41,712 bases of DNA from Bacteroides sp. (GTDB lineage: Bacteria; Bacteroidota; Bacteroidia; Bacteroidales; Bacteroidaceae): positions 1 through 41,712 of the forward strand of contig JAUNJD010000003.1 in the NCBI GenBank assembly GCA_030523205.1, given 5' to 3'. The notes beneath the pieces are model-generated. The model saw only the letters and a program-made list of their open reading frames with translations. It did not search any database and was not told the origin of the DNA. The translations under genes were made by a program, and so were the position numbers. This document shows positions 16,838-25,318 of this stretch, piece by piece; position 1 is the stretch's first letter; each line of letters starts with the position of its first letter.

Positions 16838-18298
16838 ATGAAAAGAATCTGCTGCTTCCTACCCTATACGGGGAAAGAGCAAATAACACATACGTTGGCT
16901 GCCCTGCAAGGCACGGGGCTTGTGAAGGACATCTATCTGATGGCCGGGAGTCCGGATTTGGAGCCGCTGCCGGGTTGCCGACTGCTGCCGATAGACGCCC
17001 CCTTCAGTAGCCGCACCCTGAAAGCTATTGCCGAAGCGAGCGATGCCGACTACACACTGCTGTACACCAAGGAGACCACCCTGGACCTCGGCCTCTTTGC
17101 CCTGCACCGCATGATGCGCATCGCCGACGACACGCAGGCCGGCATGGTGTATGCCGACCACTACCGCATCGCCAATGGCAAGCAAACGCCGGCACCGGTC
17201 ATCGACTACCAACAAGGCTCCCTACGCGATGACTTCGACTTCGGCTCCGTCCTGCTCTTCCGCACCGACTGTCTGAAAGCTGCCGCCGTGCGTATGCAGG
17301 CCTCTTACCGCTTCGCCGGACTCTACGACCTGCGCCTGAAGCTGTCCGAACAGGCCGAGTTGGTACACATCAACGAATATCTGTACAGCGAAGTCGAGCT
17401 GGACACGCGCCTCAGCGGTGAGAAGCAATTCGACTACGTTGACCCCAAGAACCGCGACCGACAAATAGAGATGGAGCAGGCCTGCACCGAGCATCTGAAA
17501 GCTATTGGTGCCTACCTGAAGCCCGAGTTCCAGCCCATCTCCTTCGACGAGGCCGACTTTGCCTACGAAGCTTCCGTCATCATTCCCGTGCGCAACCGCG
17601 TGCGCACCATCCGCGATGCCATCCGCTCGGTTCTCTGCCAGCGGACGAACTTCAAGTTCAACCTCATCGTCATCGACAACCACTCCACCGACGGCACCAC
17701 CGAAGCCATTGACGAGTTTCAGGCCGATGAACGACTGATACACCTCATCCCCGAGCGCACGGACCTGGGCATAGGCGGCTGCTGGAACACGGGCGTACAC
17801 CATCCGCTCTGTGGCAAGTTTGCCATACAGCTGGACAGCGACGATGTCTATAAGGACGAGAACACCCTAAGCACCTTGGTGCGAGCCTTCTACGAGCAGA
17901 ATTGCGCCATGGTGGTGGGCACTTATCTGATGACCGACTTCCAGATGAACCCCATACCGCCGGGCATCATCGACCACAAGGAATGGACGCCGGAGAACGG
18001 ACGGAACAACGCCTTGCGCATTAACGGGCTGGGTGCTCCGCGCGCCTTCTACACCCCGCTACTGCGCGAAATCAAAGTACCCAATACGAGCTATGGCGAG
18101 GACTATGCCCTGGGCTTGGCCTTCTCGCGCCGCTATCAGATAGGCCGCGTGTACGATGTGGTCTACCTCTGCCGCCGCTGGGAAGGGAACTCCGATGCCG
18201 CCCTTGACGTGGTGAAGACGAATGCCAACAATCTGTACAAGGACCGCATCCGCACGTGGGAGGTGAAGGCGCGGATTGCTATCAATAAACAAAAATGA
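16838..18298 (+). CDS. Two-module family 2 glycosyltransferase
   Basis: The 486-residue protein has no signal peptide. The C-terminal half (about 245-480) is a clear GT2 domain: [34 protein letters not shown], and the metal site LDSDD (near 331-335), then [11 protein letters not shown]. The N-terminal half (1-235) is also GT-A-like but degenerate, with no evident DxD. It is probably cytoplasmic. The donor and acceptor are unknown; lying between the symporter and the DUF4922/SpoIID fusion, it likely handles peptidoglycan-derived or storage glycans. The stop codon is followed at once by an octamer hairpin. Confidence 0.82.
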   Translation: MKRICCFLPYTGKEQITHTLAALQGTGLVKDIYLMAGSPDLEPLPGCRLLPIDAPFSSRTLKAIAEASDADYTLLYTKETTLDLGLFALHRMMRIADDTQAGMVYADHYRIANGKQTPAPVIDYQQGSLRDDFDFGSVLLFRTDCLKAAAVRMQASYRFAGLYDLRLKLSEQAELVHINEYLYSEVELDTRLSGEKQFDYVDPKNRDRQIEMEQACTEHLKAIGAYLKPEFQPISFDEADFAYEASVIIPVRNRVRTIRDAIRSVLCQRTNFKFNLIVIDNHSTDGTTEAIDEFQADERLIHLIPERTDLGIGGCWNTGVHHPLCGKFAIQLDSDDVYKDENTLSTLVRAFYEQNCAMVVGTYLMTDFQMNPIPPGIIDHKEWTPENGRNNALRINGLGAPRAFYTPLLREIKVPNTSYGEDYALGLAFSRRYQIGRVYDVVYLCRRWEGNSDAALDVVKTNANNLYKDRIRTWEVKARIAINKQK

Positions 18299-18300
18299 GT

Positions 18301-18376
18301 CAACAAGGGAACAAGTTAACAAGACAACAAGAAAGTCCTTGTAGCCTTGTTAACTCGTCAACTTGTCCACTAACAC
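18301..18376. repeat. Octamer-period hairpin repeat, copy A
   Basis: The left arm is a run of 8-base units (AACAAGGG, AACAAGTT, AACAAGAC, AACAAGAA); the right arm is the complementary run (CTTGTAGC, CTTGTTAA, CTCGTCAA, CTTGTCCA) with a loop of about 4 bases. It starts just after the GT2 stop codon. Confidence 0.8.
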
Positions 18377-18384
18377 TATAAAGT

Positions 18385-20730
18385 ATGGAAAACCTCAACG
18401 CCACCGTCAACCGCCTCCTACAGGAGCAGACCGCCACTTGGACTACTGCACGCGGCAACTATGCCGCCCTCAGCCATGTGCAGGTGAAGGAGCTGCGCGT
18501 GCGTGGCATCTTGTACAAGGTGCAGTTCAATCCGGCCCGCATTGTATCCTCTGCAGCCAAGGTCGATGCCCACTCCATCCGCGAGCGTCGCTGCTTCCTC
18601 TGCCCGGCCAACCGCCCCATGGAGCAGCGAGGCATACCGTTTGGCAACCGATACGACCTATTGGTGAACCCCTTCCCCATCTTCCCCCGCCACCTGACGA
18701 TTGTGGACAAGACGCACACACCGCAACGCATCGCCTCCCGCTTCGGCGACATGCTGGACTTGGCGCAGCAGCTCACCGATTACACCGTCTTCTACAACGG
18801 CCCCCGTTGTGGCGCCTCCGCCCCCGACCACGCCCACTTCCAAGCCGGGAACCGTGGCTTTATGCCCATCGAATCCGAGTGGCGCCACCTCATAGCCAAC
18901 CAAGCCGCCACATACGGAAAGGCCACGCTTTGGCAACTGAACGACGCCCCCCGCAACACCCTCGTCATGCAGTCGCCCGACAAAGCCGATGCCGAACAAC
19001 TCTTCAGCCTCCTCTGCCGCTCCCTCCCCCTACCCGACGGCGAGGACGAACCGATGCTGAACCTGCTGGCCTTGTACGAGTCCGACCAACGGACCGTATT
19101 CATCTTCCCCCGACGGAAGCACCGCCCCGACTGCTACTACGCCGAAGGAGAAGCAAACCTGCTCCTCAGCCCTGCCTCCGTGGACTTGGGCGGCGTATTC
19201 ATCACCCCCGTAGAGAAAGATTTCCGAAAGATAAGTGCCGCGGATGTGGAGCGGATATTGGGGGAGGTATGCCTCTCGAAAGAAGATTTGGAAGGCATAT
19301 TCAAACAGATAAAAATACAAGAGCAAGAACCCCAAGTGCAGGTAGGCATCCTATCGGGCGCACAGATAGCCTTCGCGCTAACGACTCCCTACCGCATGGG
19401 CGATACAGAAGTCCGTGGCGAGCAAGTGGCCCACTACAACGAAGGCAAGATTAACTGGAACGGCAAGTTGTATAACGAACTGCTATTCTGCCCCTGCAAC
19501 GAGGCCGAAGCATCTTTCGAACTGTCCGATGTCACCATCGGCATCAACTTCCACTGGGAGCGCAAGGAAAACCAACGCTTTGCCGGGGCATTGAAAATCA
19601 TTGCCGCCGAAGGTAAGCTCACCGCCATCAACATCATTCGGGTAGAAGACTATCTGACGAGCGTCATTTCTTCTGAAATGAGCGCAACGGCTTCATTGGA
19701 ACTGCTGAAGGCCCATGCCGTAATCTCCCGTAGTTGGCTGTTGGCACAGATACGGAAAAATAAAGAAATCACAGAAACGGGATGCAAGCAGTCCGCTTTC
19801 ATACAAAACGAGGAAGAACTTATTCACTGGTACGACCGCGAGGACCATCACCTTTTCGATGTCTGCGCCGACGACCACTGCCAACGCTACCAAGGCATCA
19901 CCCGCGCATCGACCGACAAAGTGCGGCAAGCCATCGCCTCCACCCGAGGCCAAGTGCTGACGTATGACGGCAAGATATGCGATGCCCGCTTCTCCAAGTG
20001 CTGCGGTGGTGCTCTCGAAGAATTTCAATACTGCTGGGAGAATCAGCACTACCCCTACCTGACGACAAAGAGGGATTGGAAGAATATAAACCTGAAAGAA
20101 ACCGAAAAGACATCTTTAGGCACGGATTGCACGGATTCTCACGAAGAAACTTATCAAAAAAACTGTGTTTATCCGTGTAATCCGTGCCTAAATTTGAAAC
20201 AGGAAGCCGAGGCCAACTGCTGGATACGCACGGCACCCGAGGCCTTCTGCCACACAACGGACAAGCGCATCTTGGCGCAAGTACTCAATAACTATGACCA
20301 AGAGACGACGGACTACTACCGCTGGAGGGTGACGTACACGCAAGATGAACTCGCCGCCCTCATCCGTCGGCGCTCCGGCATCGACTTCGGTAGCATCATC
20401 GACCTTGTCCCCGTGGCACGCGGCACGAGCGGACGCATCTGGAAACTAAAGATTGTGGGCAGCCTCCGCACGCTGGTCATCGGCAAGGAGCTGGAGATAC
20501 GCCGCACGCTGTCTCCCTCGCACCTTTATAGCTCTGCCTTCGTGGTGGACAAGGAGGATGTTTCCGACGAAGGCATCCCCAGACGCTTTGTCCTCAGCGG
20601 AGCAGGTTGGGGGCATGGTGTAGGGCTTTGCCAGATAGGAGCCGCCGTGATGGGTGAGCAAGGATACAGTTACGAGCAAATCTTGCTGCACTACTACACG
20701 GGGGCAAGCATTGAGAAGTGGTACTGGTAA
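18385..20730 (+). CDS. DUF4922 (HIT/GalT-like) - SpoIID fusion protein
   Basis: The 781-residue protein has no signal peptide or membrane helix, so it should be cytoplasmic. Residues 1 to ~310 are DUF4922: a CFLC pair (C70/C73), NPFPIFPRHLTIVDKTHTPQ (95-114) and the histidine motif HAHFQ (149-153), as in GalT, Ap4A phosphorylase and GDP-L-galactose phosphorylase, which transfer or release nucleotides. Residues ~315-781 are a SpoIID/LytB domain with SSEMSATASLELLKAHAVIS around E431, the position of the SpoIID catalytic glutamate, and WGHGVGLCQIGA near 742-753. SpoIID cleaves peptide-free glycan strands. A 78-base palindromic repeat is inserted in frame (residues ~577-603). The pairing in one cytoplasmic protein suggests work on imported glycan fragments. 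Confidence 0.82.
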   Translation: MENLNATVNRLLQEQTATWTTARGNYAALSHVQVKELRVRGILYKVQFNPARIVSSAAKVDAHSIRERRCFLCPANRPMEQRGIPFGNRYDLLVNPFPIFPRHLTIVDKTHTPQRIASRFGDMLDLAQQLTDYTVFYNGPRCGASAPDHAHFQAGNRGFMPIESEWRHLIANQAATYGKATLWQLNDAPRNTLVMQSPDKADAEQLFSLLCRSLPLPDGEDEPMLNLLALYESDQRTVFIFPRRKHRPDCYYAEGEANLLLSPASVDLGGVFITPVEKDFRKISAADVERILGEVCLSKEDLEGIFKQIKIQEQEPQVQVGILSGAQIAFALTTPYRMGDTEVRGEQVAHYNEGKINWNGKLYNELLFCPCNEAEASFELSDVTIGINFHWERKENQRFAGALKIIAAEGKLTAINIIRVEDYLTSVISSEMSATASLELLKAHAVISRSWLLAQIRKNKEITETGCKQSAFIQNEEELIHWYDREDHHLFDVCADDHCQRYQGITRASTDKVRQAIASTRGQVLTYDGKICDARFSKCCGGALEEFQYCWENQHYPYLTTKRDWKNINLKETEKTSLGTDCTDSHEETYQKNCVYPCNPCLNLKQEAEANCWIRTAPEAFCHTTDKRILAQVLNNYDQETTDYYRWRVTYTQDELAALIRRRSGIDFGSIIDLVPVARGTSGRIWKLKIVGSLRTLVIGKELEIRRTLSPSHLYSSAFVVDKEDVSDEGIPRRFVLSGAGWGHGVGLCQIGAAVMGEQGYSYEQILLHYYTGASIEKWYW
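20115..20192. repeat. In-frame CACGGATT palindromic repeat inside the DUF4922/SpoIID gene
   Basis: The arms at 20115-20136 and 20171-20192 are 22 bases with one G-U pair, loop 34 bases. The unit CACGGATT repeats within each arm. The total of 78 bases is 26 codons, so the frame is kept. A fragment of the same family is at 9937-9955. Confidence 0.85.
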
Positions 20731-20816
20731 CAAGTAAACGAGTTAACGAGGCCACGAGGCAGAGCCACCGTTACTTCCTTGTAATCTTGTCAACTTGTTC
20801 CCTTGTCAACTAACAA
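20730..20816. repeat. Octamer-period hairpin repeat, copy B
   Basis: The left arm (AACAAGTA, AACGAGTT, AACGAGGC) overlaps the TAA stop codon of the preceding gene; the right arm is CTTGTAAT, CTTGTCAA, CTTGTTCC, CTTGTCAA. Same family as 18301-18376 and 25207-25300. Confidence 0.8.
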
Positions 20817-20836
20817 TATTTAAAAACAAGAAGATA

Positions 20837-22222
20837 ATGAAACGAACATCCCACATATCCCCTTGGGCATGGGTGCCTACCCTCTACTTTGCGCAGGGCA
20901 TCCCCTACTTCATCGTGAACAACATCTCTGTGCTGATGTTCACCAAGATGGGTGTGCCCAACGGCGAGATGGCACTGTTCACCAGCCTGCTCTACCTGCC
21001 ATGGACCATCAAGCCCTTCTGGAGCCCCTTTGTGGACATCATCAAGACCAAACGGTGGTGGACGGTGACCATGCAACTAATTATGGCAGCGGCATTTATC
21101 CTGCTGACGGTCTTCATTCCACATCCCGACGTAGCTACCATCGCAAGTGGAGAGACACCCATCAGCCTATTCACTGTCACGCTGATGCTGTTTATCCTCA
21201 CGGCTTTCGCCTCGGCCACCCACGACATTGCCGCCGACGGCTTCTACATGCTGGCGCTGACTCCGGGCGACCAAGCAGCCTTTGTGGGCATCCGAAGCAC
21301 TTTTTATCGGCTGGCCTCCATCTTCGGACAAGGCGTACTTGTGGCCATTGCCGGAGCCATCGAGCTGAAATACAACGACATTCCGCTATCGTGGACCGTA
21401 ACGATGCTGGTCGCCGCTACCCTCTTCAGCGCAGTGAGCTTTTACCACCTCTTCTTCATGCCTAGGCCGGAGGCAGACCGTCCCGTAACAGACCATTCAG
21501 CGAATGGCGATTCTGTAGCCGAACATCAGAAAGCAGAAAATTCTGTAACAAGCAACCCGACGAAAGCAGGAGCCGGTAGCATCCTGCGTGCCTTTGCCCG
21601 CACCTTCGCCACCTACTTCACCAAGCCCGGCGTATGGATTGCCATCGTCTTCATGCTGCTCTATCGTCTGCCCGAAGCTTTCTTGCTGAAACTCTGCATG
21701 CCGTTCCTCGTGGCGTCGCGCGAAGTGGGCGGGCTGGAGCTGAGCACGGCGGAAGTGGGCATCGTGTACGGCACCATCGGCGTGATATGCCTCACGGTAG
21801 GCGGCATCCTCGGCGGACTATTCGCCTCGCGCGTAGGGCTGAAGCGTGCCTTGTGGTGGATGGCAGCTGCCATGACGCTACCCTGCCTGACCTTCGTCTA
21901 CTTGGCTGTCTGCCAACCCGACAATTTGGTGCTGATATCAGCCTCTATCGCCATCGAGCAATTCGGCTACGGATTCGGCTTCACGGCCTATATGCTCTAC
22001 ATGATGTACTTCTCCGAAGGCGAGTTCAAGACCTCGCACTACGCCATCTGCACGGCGTTCATGGCGCTGAGCATGATGATTCCCGGTATGTTTGCGGGCT
22101 ACATTCAGGAGGCAACGGGCTATGTGGGCTTCTTTTGGCTGGTGATGGCCTGCTGCCTGGCTACAGTGATTGTCACGATCTTTGTCGACCGCAGGATAGA
22201 AGCCGGATATGGTAAGAAATGA
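20837..22222 (+). CDS. AmpG/MurT-like MFS permease
   Basis: The 461-residue protein has about 12 hydrophobic helices. Its start resembles AmpG-type permeases: WVPTLYFAQGIPYFIVNNIS, GMALFTSLLYLPWTIKPFWSP-like sequence (~38-58) and ATHDIAADGFYMLAL. AmpG imports anhydro-muropeptides; the related MurT of Tannerella forsythia imports MurNAc. I infer inner-membrane import of a peptidoglycan fragment. The ATG at 20837 is chosen because the longer frame starts inside the repeat. The central loop (~215-250) is long and polar. The next gene starts 19 bases after its stop. Confidence 0.85.
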   Translation: MKRTSHISPWAWVPTLYFAQGIPYFIVNNISVLMFTKMGVPNGEMALFTSLLYLPWTIKPFWSPFVDIIKTKRWWTVTMQLIMAAAFILLTVFIPHPDVATIASGETPISLFTVTLMLFILTAFASATHDIAADGFYMLALTPGDQAAFVGIRSTFYRLASIFGQGVLVAIAGAIELKYNDIPLSWTVTMLVAATLFSAVSFYHLFFMPRPEADRPVTDHSANGDSVAEHQKAENSVTSNPTKAGAGSILRAFARTFATYFTKPGVWIAIVFMLLYRLPEAFLLKLCMPFLVASREVGGLELSTAEVGIVYGTIGVICLTVGGILGGLFASRVGLKRALWWMAAAMTLPCLTFVYLAVCQPDNLVLISASIAIEQFGYGFGFTAYMLYMMYFSEGEFKTSHYAICTAFMALSMMIPGMFAGYIQEATGYVGFFWLVMACCLATVIVTIFVDRRIEAGYGKK

Positions 22223-22241
22223 AATTTTTAAATCTAAGAAT

Positions 22242-25208
22242 ATGATAAAAGGTAATTATGCAATCTTTCTGAGAGAAATCGGGCGGTTCATTCCGCAAGA
22301 CAGAATCTACACCGACGAACTGCGTCGGCTAGCATGGGGCACGGATGCAGGCTTTTACCGCCTCATCCCGCAAATTATCATTCGGTCCGATGGCGAAGAA
22401 GAAATCGCCCGGCTGCTGAAGTTGGCGCATCAATACGAATTGCCCGTTACCTTCCGCGCGGCGGGCACCAGCCTGTCCGGACAGTCCATCAGCGACTCCA
22501 TCCTCATCGTGGCGGGCAAGCATTGGGAGAAATACAGCATCTCGCCCGACCATGAAGAAATCACCCTACAACCGGGCATCATCGGTCAGCGGGTCAACGA
22601 ACTGCTGGCCCCCTACGGACGCAAGTTTGCCCCCGACCCCGCCTCCATCAAGAGCGCGATGGTGGGCGGCATCGTGATGAACAACGCCTCGGGCATGAAC
22701 TGCGGCACGCACGCCAACAGCGACAAGGTGCTTGTCTCGGCCCGCATCGTCCTAGCCGACGGCACCGTGCTCGACACGGGCGACACCGTGAGCCGCGCCG
22801 CCTTCGAGGCTACGCATCCCGACTTCCTCCAACGCATCTGCGCCCTGCGCGACCAAGTGCGTGCCGACAAGGAATTGGCCGACCGCATCCGCTACAAATA
22901 TTCCATCAAGAACGTGACGGGACTGAACATTCTGCCCTTCGTCCGCTTCGACGACCCGTTCGACATCATCGCCCACCTCATGGTAGGCTCCGAAGGCACA
23001 CTCGCCTTCCTCTCGCAAGTTACCATGAAGACGGAGTACGACTATCCCTGCAAGGCGAGTGCCATGCTCTACTTCCGCACCATTAAGGAGGCTTGCCGCG
23101 CCGTGGTGGCCATGAAGAAGCTGACGGCCGAGGGCACGGACGGAGAATGGATTGTAAAGGGAGCCGAATTACTGGACTACAAGTCGCTTTCGTCCGTCGA
23201 TGACCCCGTTTACCTGCAATACAAGCAGGACGTAGCCACGGGCAGCATCCCCGGTGCTAAGCCCGGCGACGAGACCGGACTGACCGCCGTGCTGACTGAG
23301 ACCAAAGCCAGCACGCCGGAGGAACTGGCCAAGCGCATCCAAAGCATCGAGCAATGCCTCTCGGCCTTCCAAACCCACATACCCGTACACTTCACCGACA
23401 ACCCGAAGGAATACTCCAAATACTGGGCCATCCGCTCCGGCATCTTCCCCTCGGTGGGCGGCACACGCCAACCGGGTACCACCTGCCTCATCGAGGACGT
23501 AGCCTTCCACATCGAAGACCTGCCCGAGGCCACCGCCGAGCTGCAACAACTCATCGCCCGCCACGGCTACGACGATGCCTGCATCTACGGTCATGCACTC
23601 GAAGGCAACTATCATTTCATCATCAATCAGTCCTTCAGCACCGATGCCGACGTGAAGCGCTACGAGGATTTGATGAACGACGTCAAGACCTTGGTAGTGG
23701 ACAGATACGACGGCTCCCTGAAGGCCGAGCACGGCACGGGCCGCAACATGGCTCCCTTCGTCCGCCACGAATGGGGCGATGCAGCCTACAACGTCATGAA
23801 AGCCGTGAAGGAAGTCTTCGACCCTAAGGGATTGCTGAATCCCGGTGTCATCTTCAACGATGACCCGCAGTGTCATATTAAGAACTTCAAGCCGCTACCG
23901 CTGTTAAATGAAGAATTAAGAATGAAGAATGAAGAATTAAATCCTCATTCTTCACTATCCATTCTTCATACTTCATTAAAAAAAGTGGACCGTTGTATCG
24001 AGTGCGGCTTCTGCGAAGTGAACTGCCTCTCTTGTGGTTTCACCCTCTCCTCGCGCCAACGCATTGTGCTGCAACGCGAAATCGCCCGCCTCAAAAAGAG
24101 TGGTGAAAACCCCGACCGTCTGGCTCTGCTGGAGAAGCAATACAGCTACCTCGGCAATCAGACCTGCGCCGGCGACGGACTCTGCTCCATGTCGTGCCCG
24201 ATGGGCATCAACACGGGCGACTTAACCCACTTTGTCCGCCAAGAGAGCCTGCCGCAAGGCAGCATGGGCTACAAGGCCGGAGACTATGTCGCCAACCACT
24301 TTGCAGGCATCAAGAATAGTTTGCGCCCGGTACTAAGCTTGGCAAACGCGGCTCACACCGTACTAGGAACCAAGGCCATGAGCGGCATCACGAAGGGAAT
24401 GCACAACGTCTTCGGCATTCCACAGTGGACACCGGCCATGCCGAAAGCGTACAAGGTGAAGAAGAAAGAAACAAACATCGCGCAGCCCGATTCTTCATTA
24501 AAAGTCGTTTACTTCCCCAGCTGCATCAACCAAACCATGGGCTTGGCCAAGAACTCGCCCGTAGACCAGCCGTTGGTGGACAAGATGATGTCGCTGCTGC
24601 AGAAAGCCGGCTACGAAGTCATCTTCCCCAAGAACATGGACAAGCTATGTTGCGGCACCATCTGGGAGAGCAAGGGCATGCTGGACATTGCCGACCGCAA
24701 GTCCGCCGAGCTTGAAGCCGCCCTTTGGGAGGCCAGCGAACAAGGCAAATACCCCGTCCTCTGTGACCAAAGCCCGTGTCTGCACCGTATGCGCGAGACC
24801 ATCAAGAAGATGAAGCTGTACGAACCTGCGGAGTTCATCTACACGTTCCTGAAGGACCGACTGAACTTCACGCCGACCGACCGCCCCGTAGCCCTGCACA
24901 TCACCTGCTCCATGCGGCGCATGGGTTTGGCCGACACCATCATAGCCTTGGCACGCCTCTGCTCTACGAGGGTATTTGTCCCTGAGGAGGTAGGCTGTTG
25001 CGGCTTTGCCGGCGACCGCGGCTTTACGCATCCCGAGCTGAACACCTACGCCCTACGCAAGCTACGTCCGCAGATTGAGAAGGAGGGCATCCGGATAGGT
25101 TACTCCAACAGTCGCACTTGCGAAATCGGACTGACCACAAACGCAGGCATCCCCTACGTGTCCATTGCCTACTTGGTAGATCAATGTACGACGGCGGCAG
25201 AGAAATAA
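22242..25208 (+). CDS. FAD/Fe-S D-lactate (2-hydroxyacid) dehydrogenase, GlcD-GlcF fusion type
   Basis: The 988-residue protein joins a FAD-binding PCMH-type domain (FRAAGTSLSGQSISD near 78-92; GGIVMNNASGMNCGTHANSD), a FAD-oxidase C-terminal domain (KAEHGTGRNMAP), a ferredoxin-like section with CIECGFCEVNC (about 585-595) and CAGDGLCSMSC (642-652), and a CCG cysteine-rich domain (LCCGTIWESKG, GCCGFAGDRG). Members oxidise D-lactate, D-2-hydroxyglutarate or glycolate and pass electrons to the quinone pool. Between an AmpG-like permease and a MurK-like kinase, D-lactate freed from MurNAc-6-P is the best substrate guess. A hairpin repeat is inserted in frame between the flavin and Fe-S parts. Confidence 0.85.
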   Translation: MIKGNYAIFLREIGRFIPQDRIYTDELRRLAWGTDAGFYRLIPQIIIRSDGEEEIARLLKLAHQYELPVTFRAAGTSLSGQSISDSILIVAGKHWEKYSISPDHEEITLQPGIIGQRVNELLAPYGRKFAPDPASIKSAMVGGIVMNNASGMNCGTHANSDKVLVSARIVLADGTVLDTGDTVSRAAFEATHPDFLQRICALRDQVRADKELADRIRYKYSIKNVTGLNILPFVRFDDPFDIIAHLMVGSEGTLAFLSQVTMKTEYDYPCKASAMLYFRTIKEACRAVVAMKKLTAEGTDGEWIVKGAELLDYKSLSSVDDPVYLQYKQDVATGSIPGAKPGDETGLTAVLTETKASTPEELAKRIQSIEQCLSAFQTHIPVHFTDNPKEYSKYWAIRSGIFPSVGGTRQPGTTCLIEDVAFHIEDLPEATAELQQLIARHGYDDACIYGHALEGNYHFIINQSFSTDADVKRYEDLMNDVKTLVVDRYDGSLKAEHGTGRNMAPFVRHEWGDAAYNVMKAVKEVFDPKGLLNPGVIFNDDPQCHIKNFKPLPLLNEELRMKNEELNPHSSLSILHTSLKKVDRCIECGFCEVNCLSCGFTLSSRQRIVLQREIARLKKSGENPDRLALLEKQYSYLGNQTCAGDGLCSMSCPMGINTGDLTHFVRQESLPQGSMGYKAGDYVANHFAGIKNSLRPVLSLANAAHTVLGTKAMSGITKGMHNVFGIPQWTPAMPKAYKVKKKETNIAQPDSSLKVVYFPSCINQTMGLAKNSPVDQPLVDKMMSLLQKAGYEVIFPKNMDKLCCGTIWESKGMLDIADRKSAELEAALWEASEQGKYPVLCDQSPCLHRMRETIKKMKLYEPAEFIYTFLKDRLNFTPTDRPVALHITCSMRRMGLADTIIALARLCSTRVFVPEEVGCCGFAGDRGFTHPELNTYALRKLRPQIEKEGIRIGYSNSRTCEIGLTTNAGIPYVSIAYLVDQCTTAAEK
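23904..23980. repeat. In-frame TGAAGAAT hairpin repeat inside the dehydrogenase gene
   Basis: The left arm carries repeated GAAGAAT units (23904-23940) and the right arm the complementary ATTCTTCA/CTTCATT units (23946-23980), imperfectly paired. It encodes a polar linker (NEELRMKNEELNPHSSLS...) between the FAD-oxidase domain and the first cysteine motif. A shorter remnant (ATTCTTCATTAAAA) is in frame at about 24491-24504 of the same gene. Confidence 0.75.
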
Positions 25209-25300
25209 CAAGTTGACGAGGGAACAAGTTGACAAGGCTACGAGACAAACAGAAACCCCTTGTAGCCTCGTTAACTTGTCTCCTTGTTTACTTTCAGTTA
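25207..25300. repeat. Octamer-period hairpin repeat, copy C
   Basis: The left arm (AACAAGTT, GACGAGGG, AACAAGTT, GACAAGGC, TACGAGAC) overlaps the TAA stop codon of the dehydrogenase; the right arm is CTTGTAGC, CTCGTTAA, CTTGTCTC, CTTGTTTA. It fills most of the gap before the kinase. Confidence 0.8.
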
Positions 25301-25318
25301 GAAATACGAGTAATAGTT

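Noticed and set aside
18301..25300. Insertion-sequence ends or MITEs
   Set aside because: The hairpins have internal 8-base periodicity and no target-site duplication or transposase that I can see; they are better treated as hairpin repeats.
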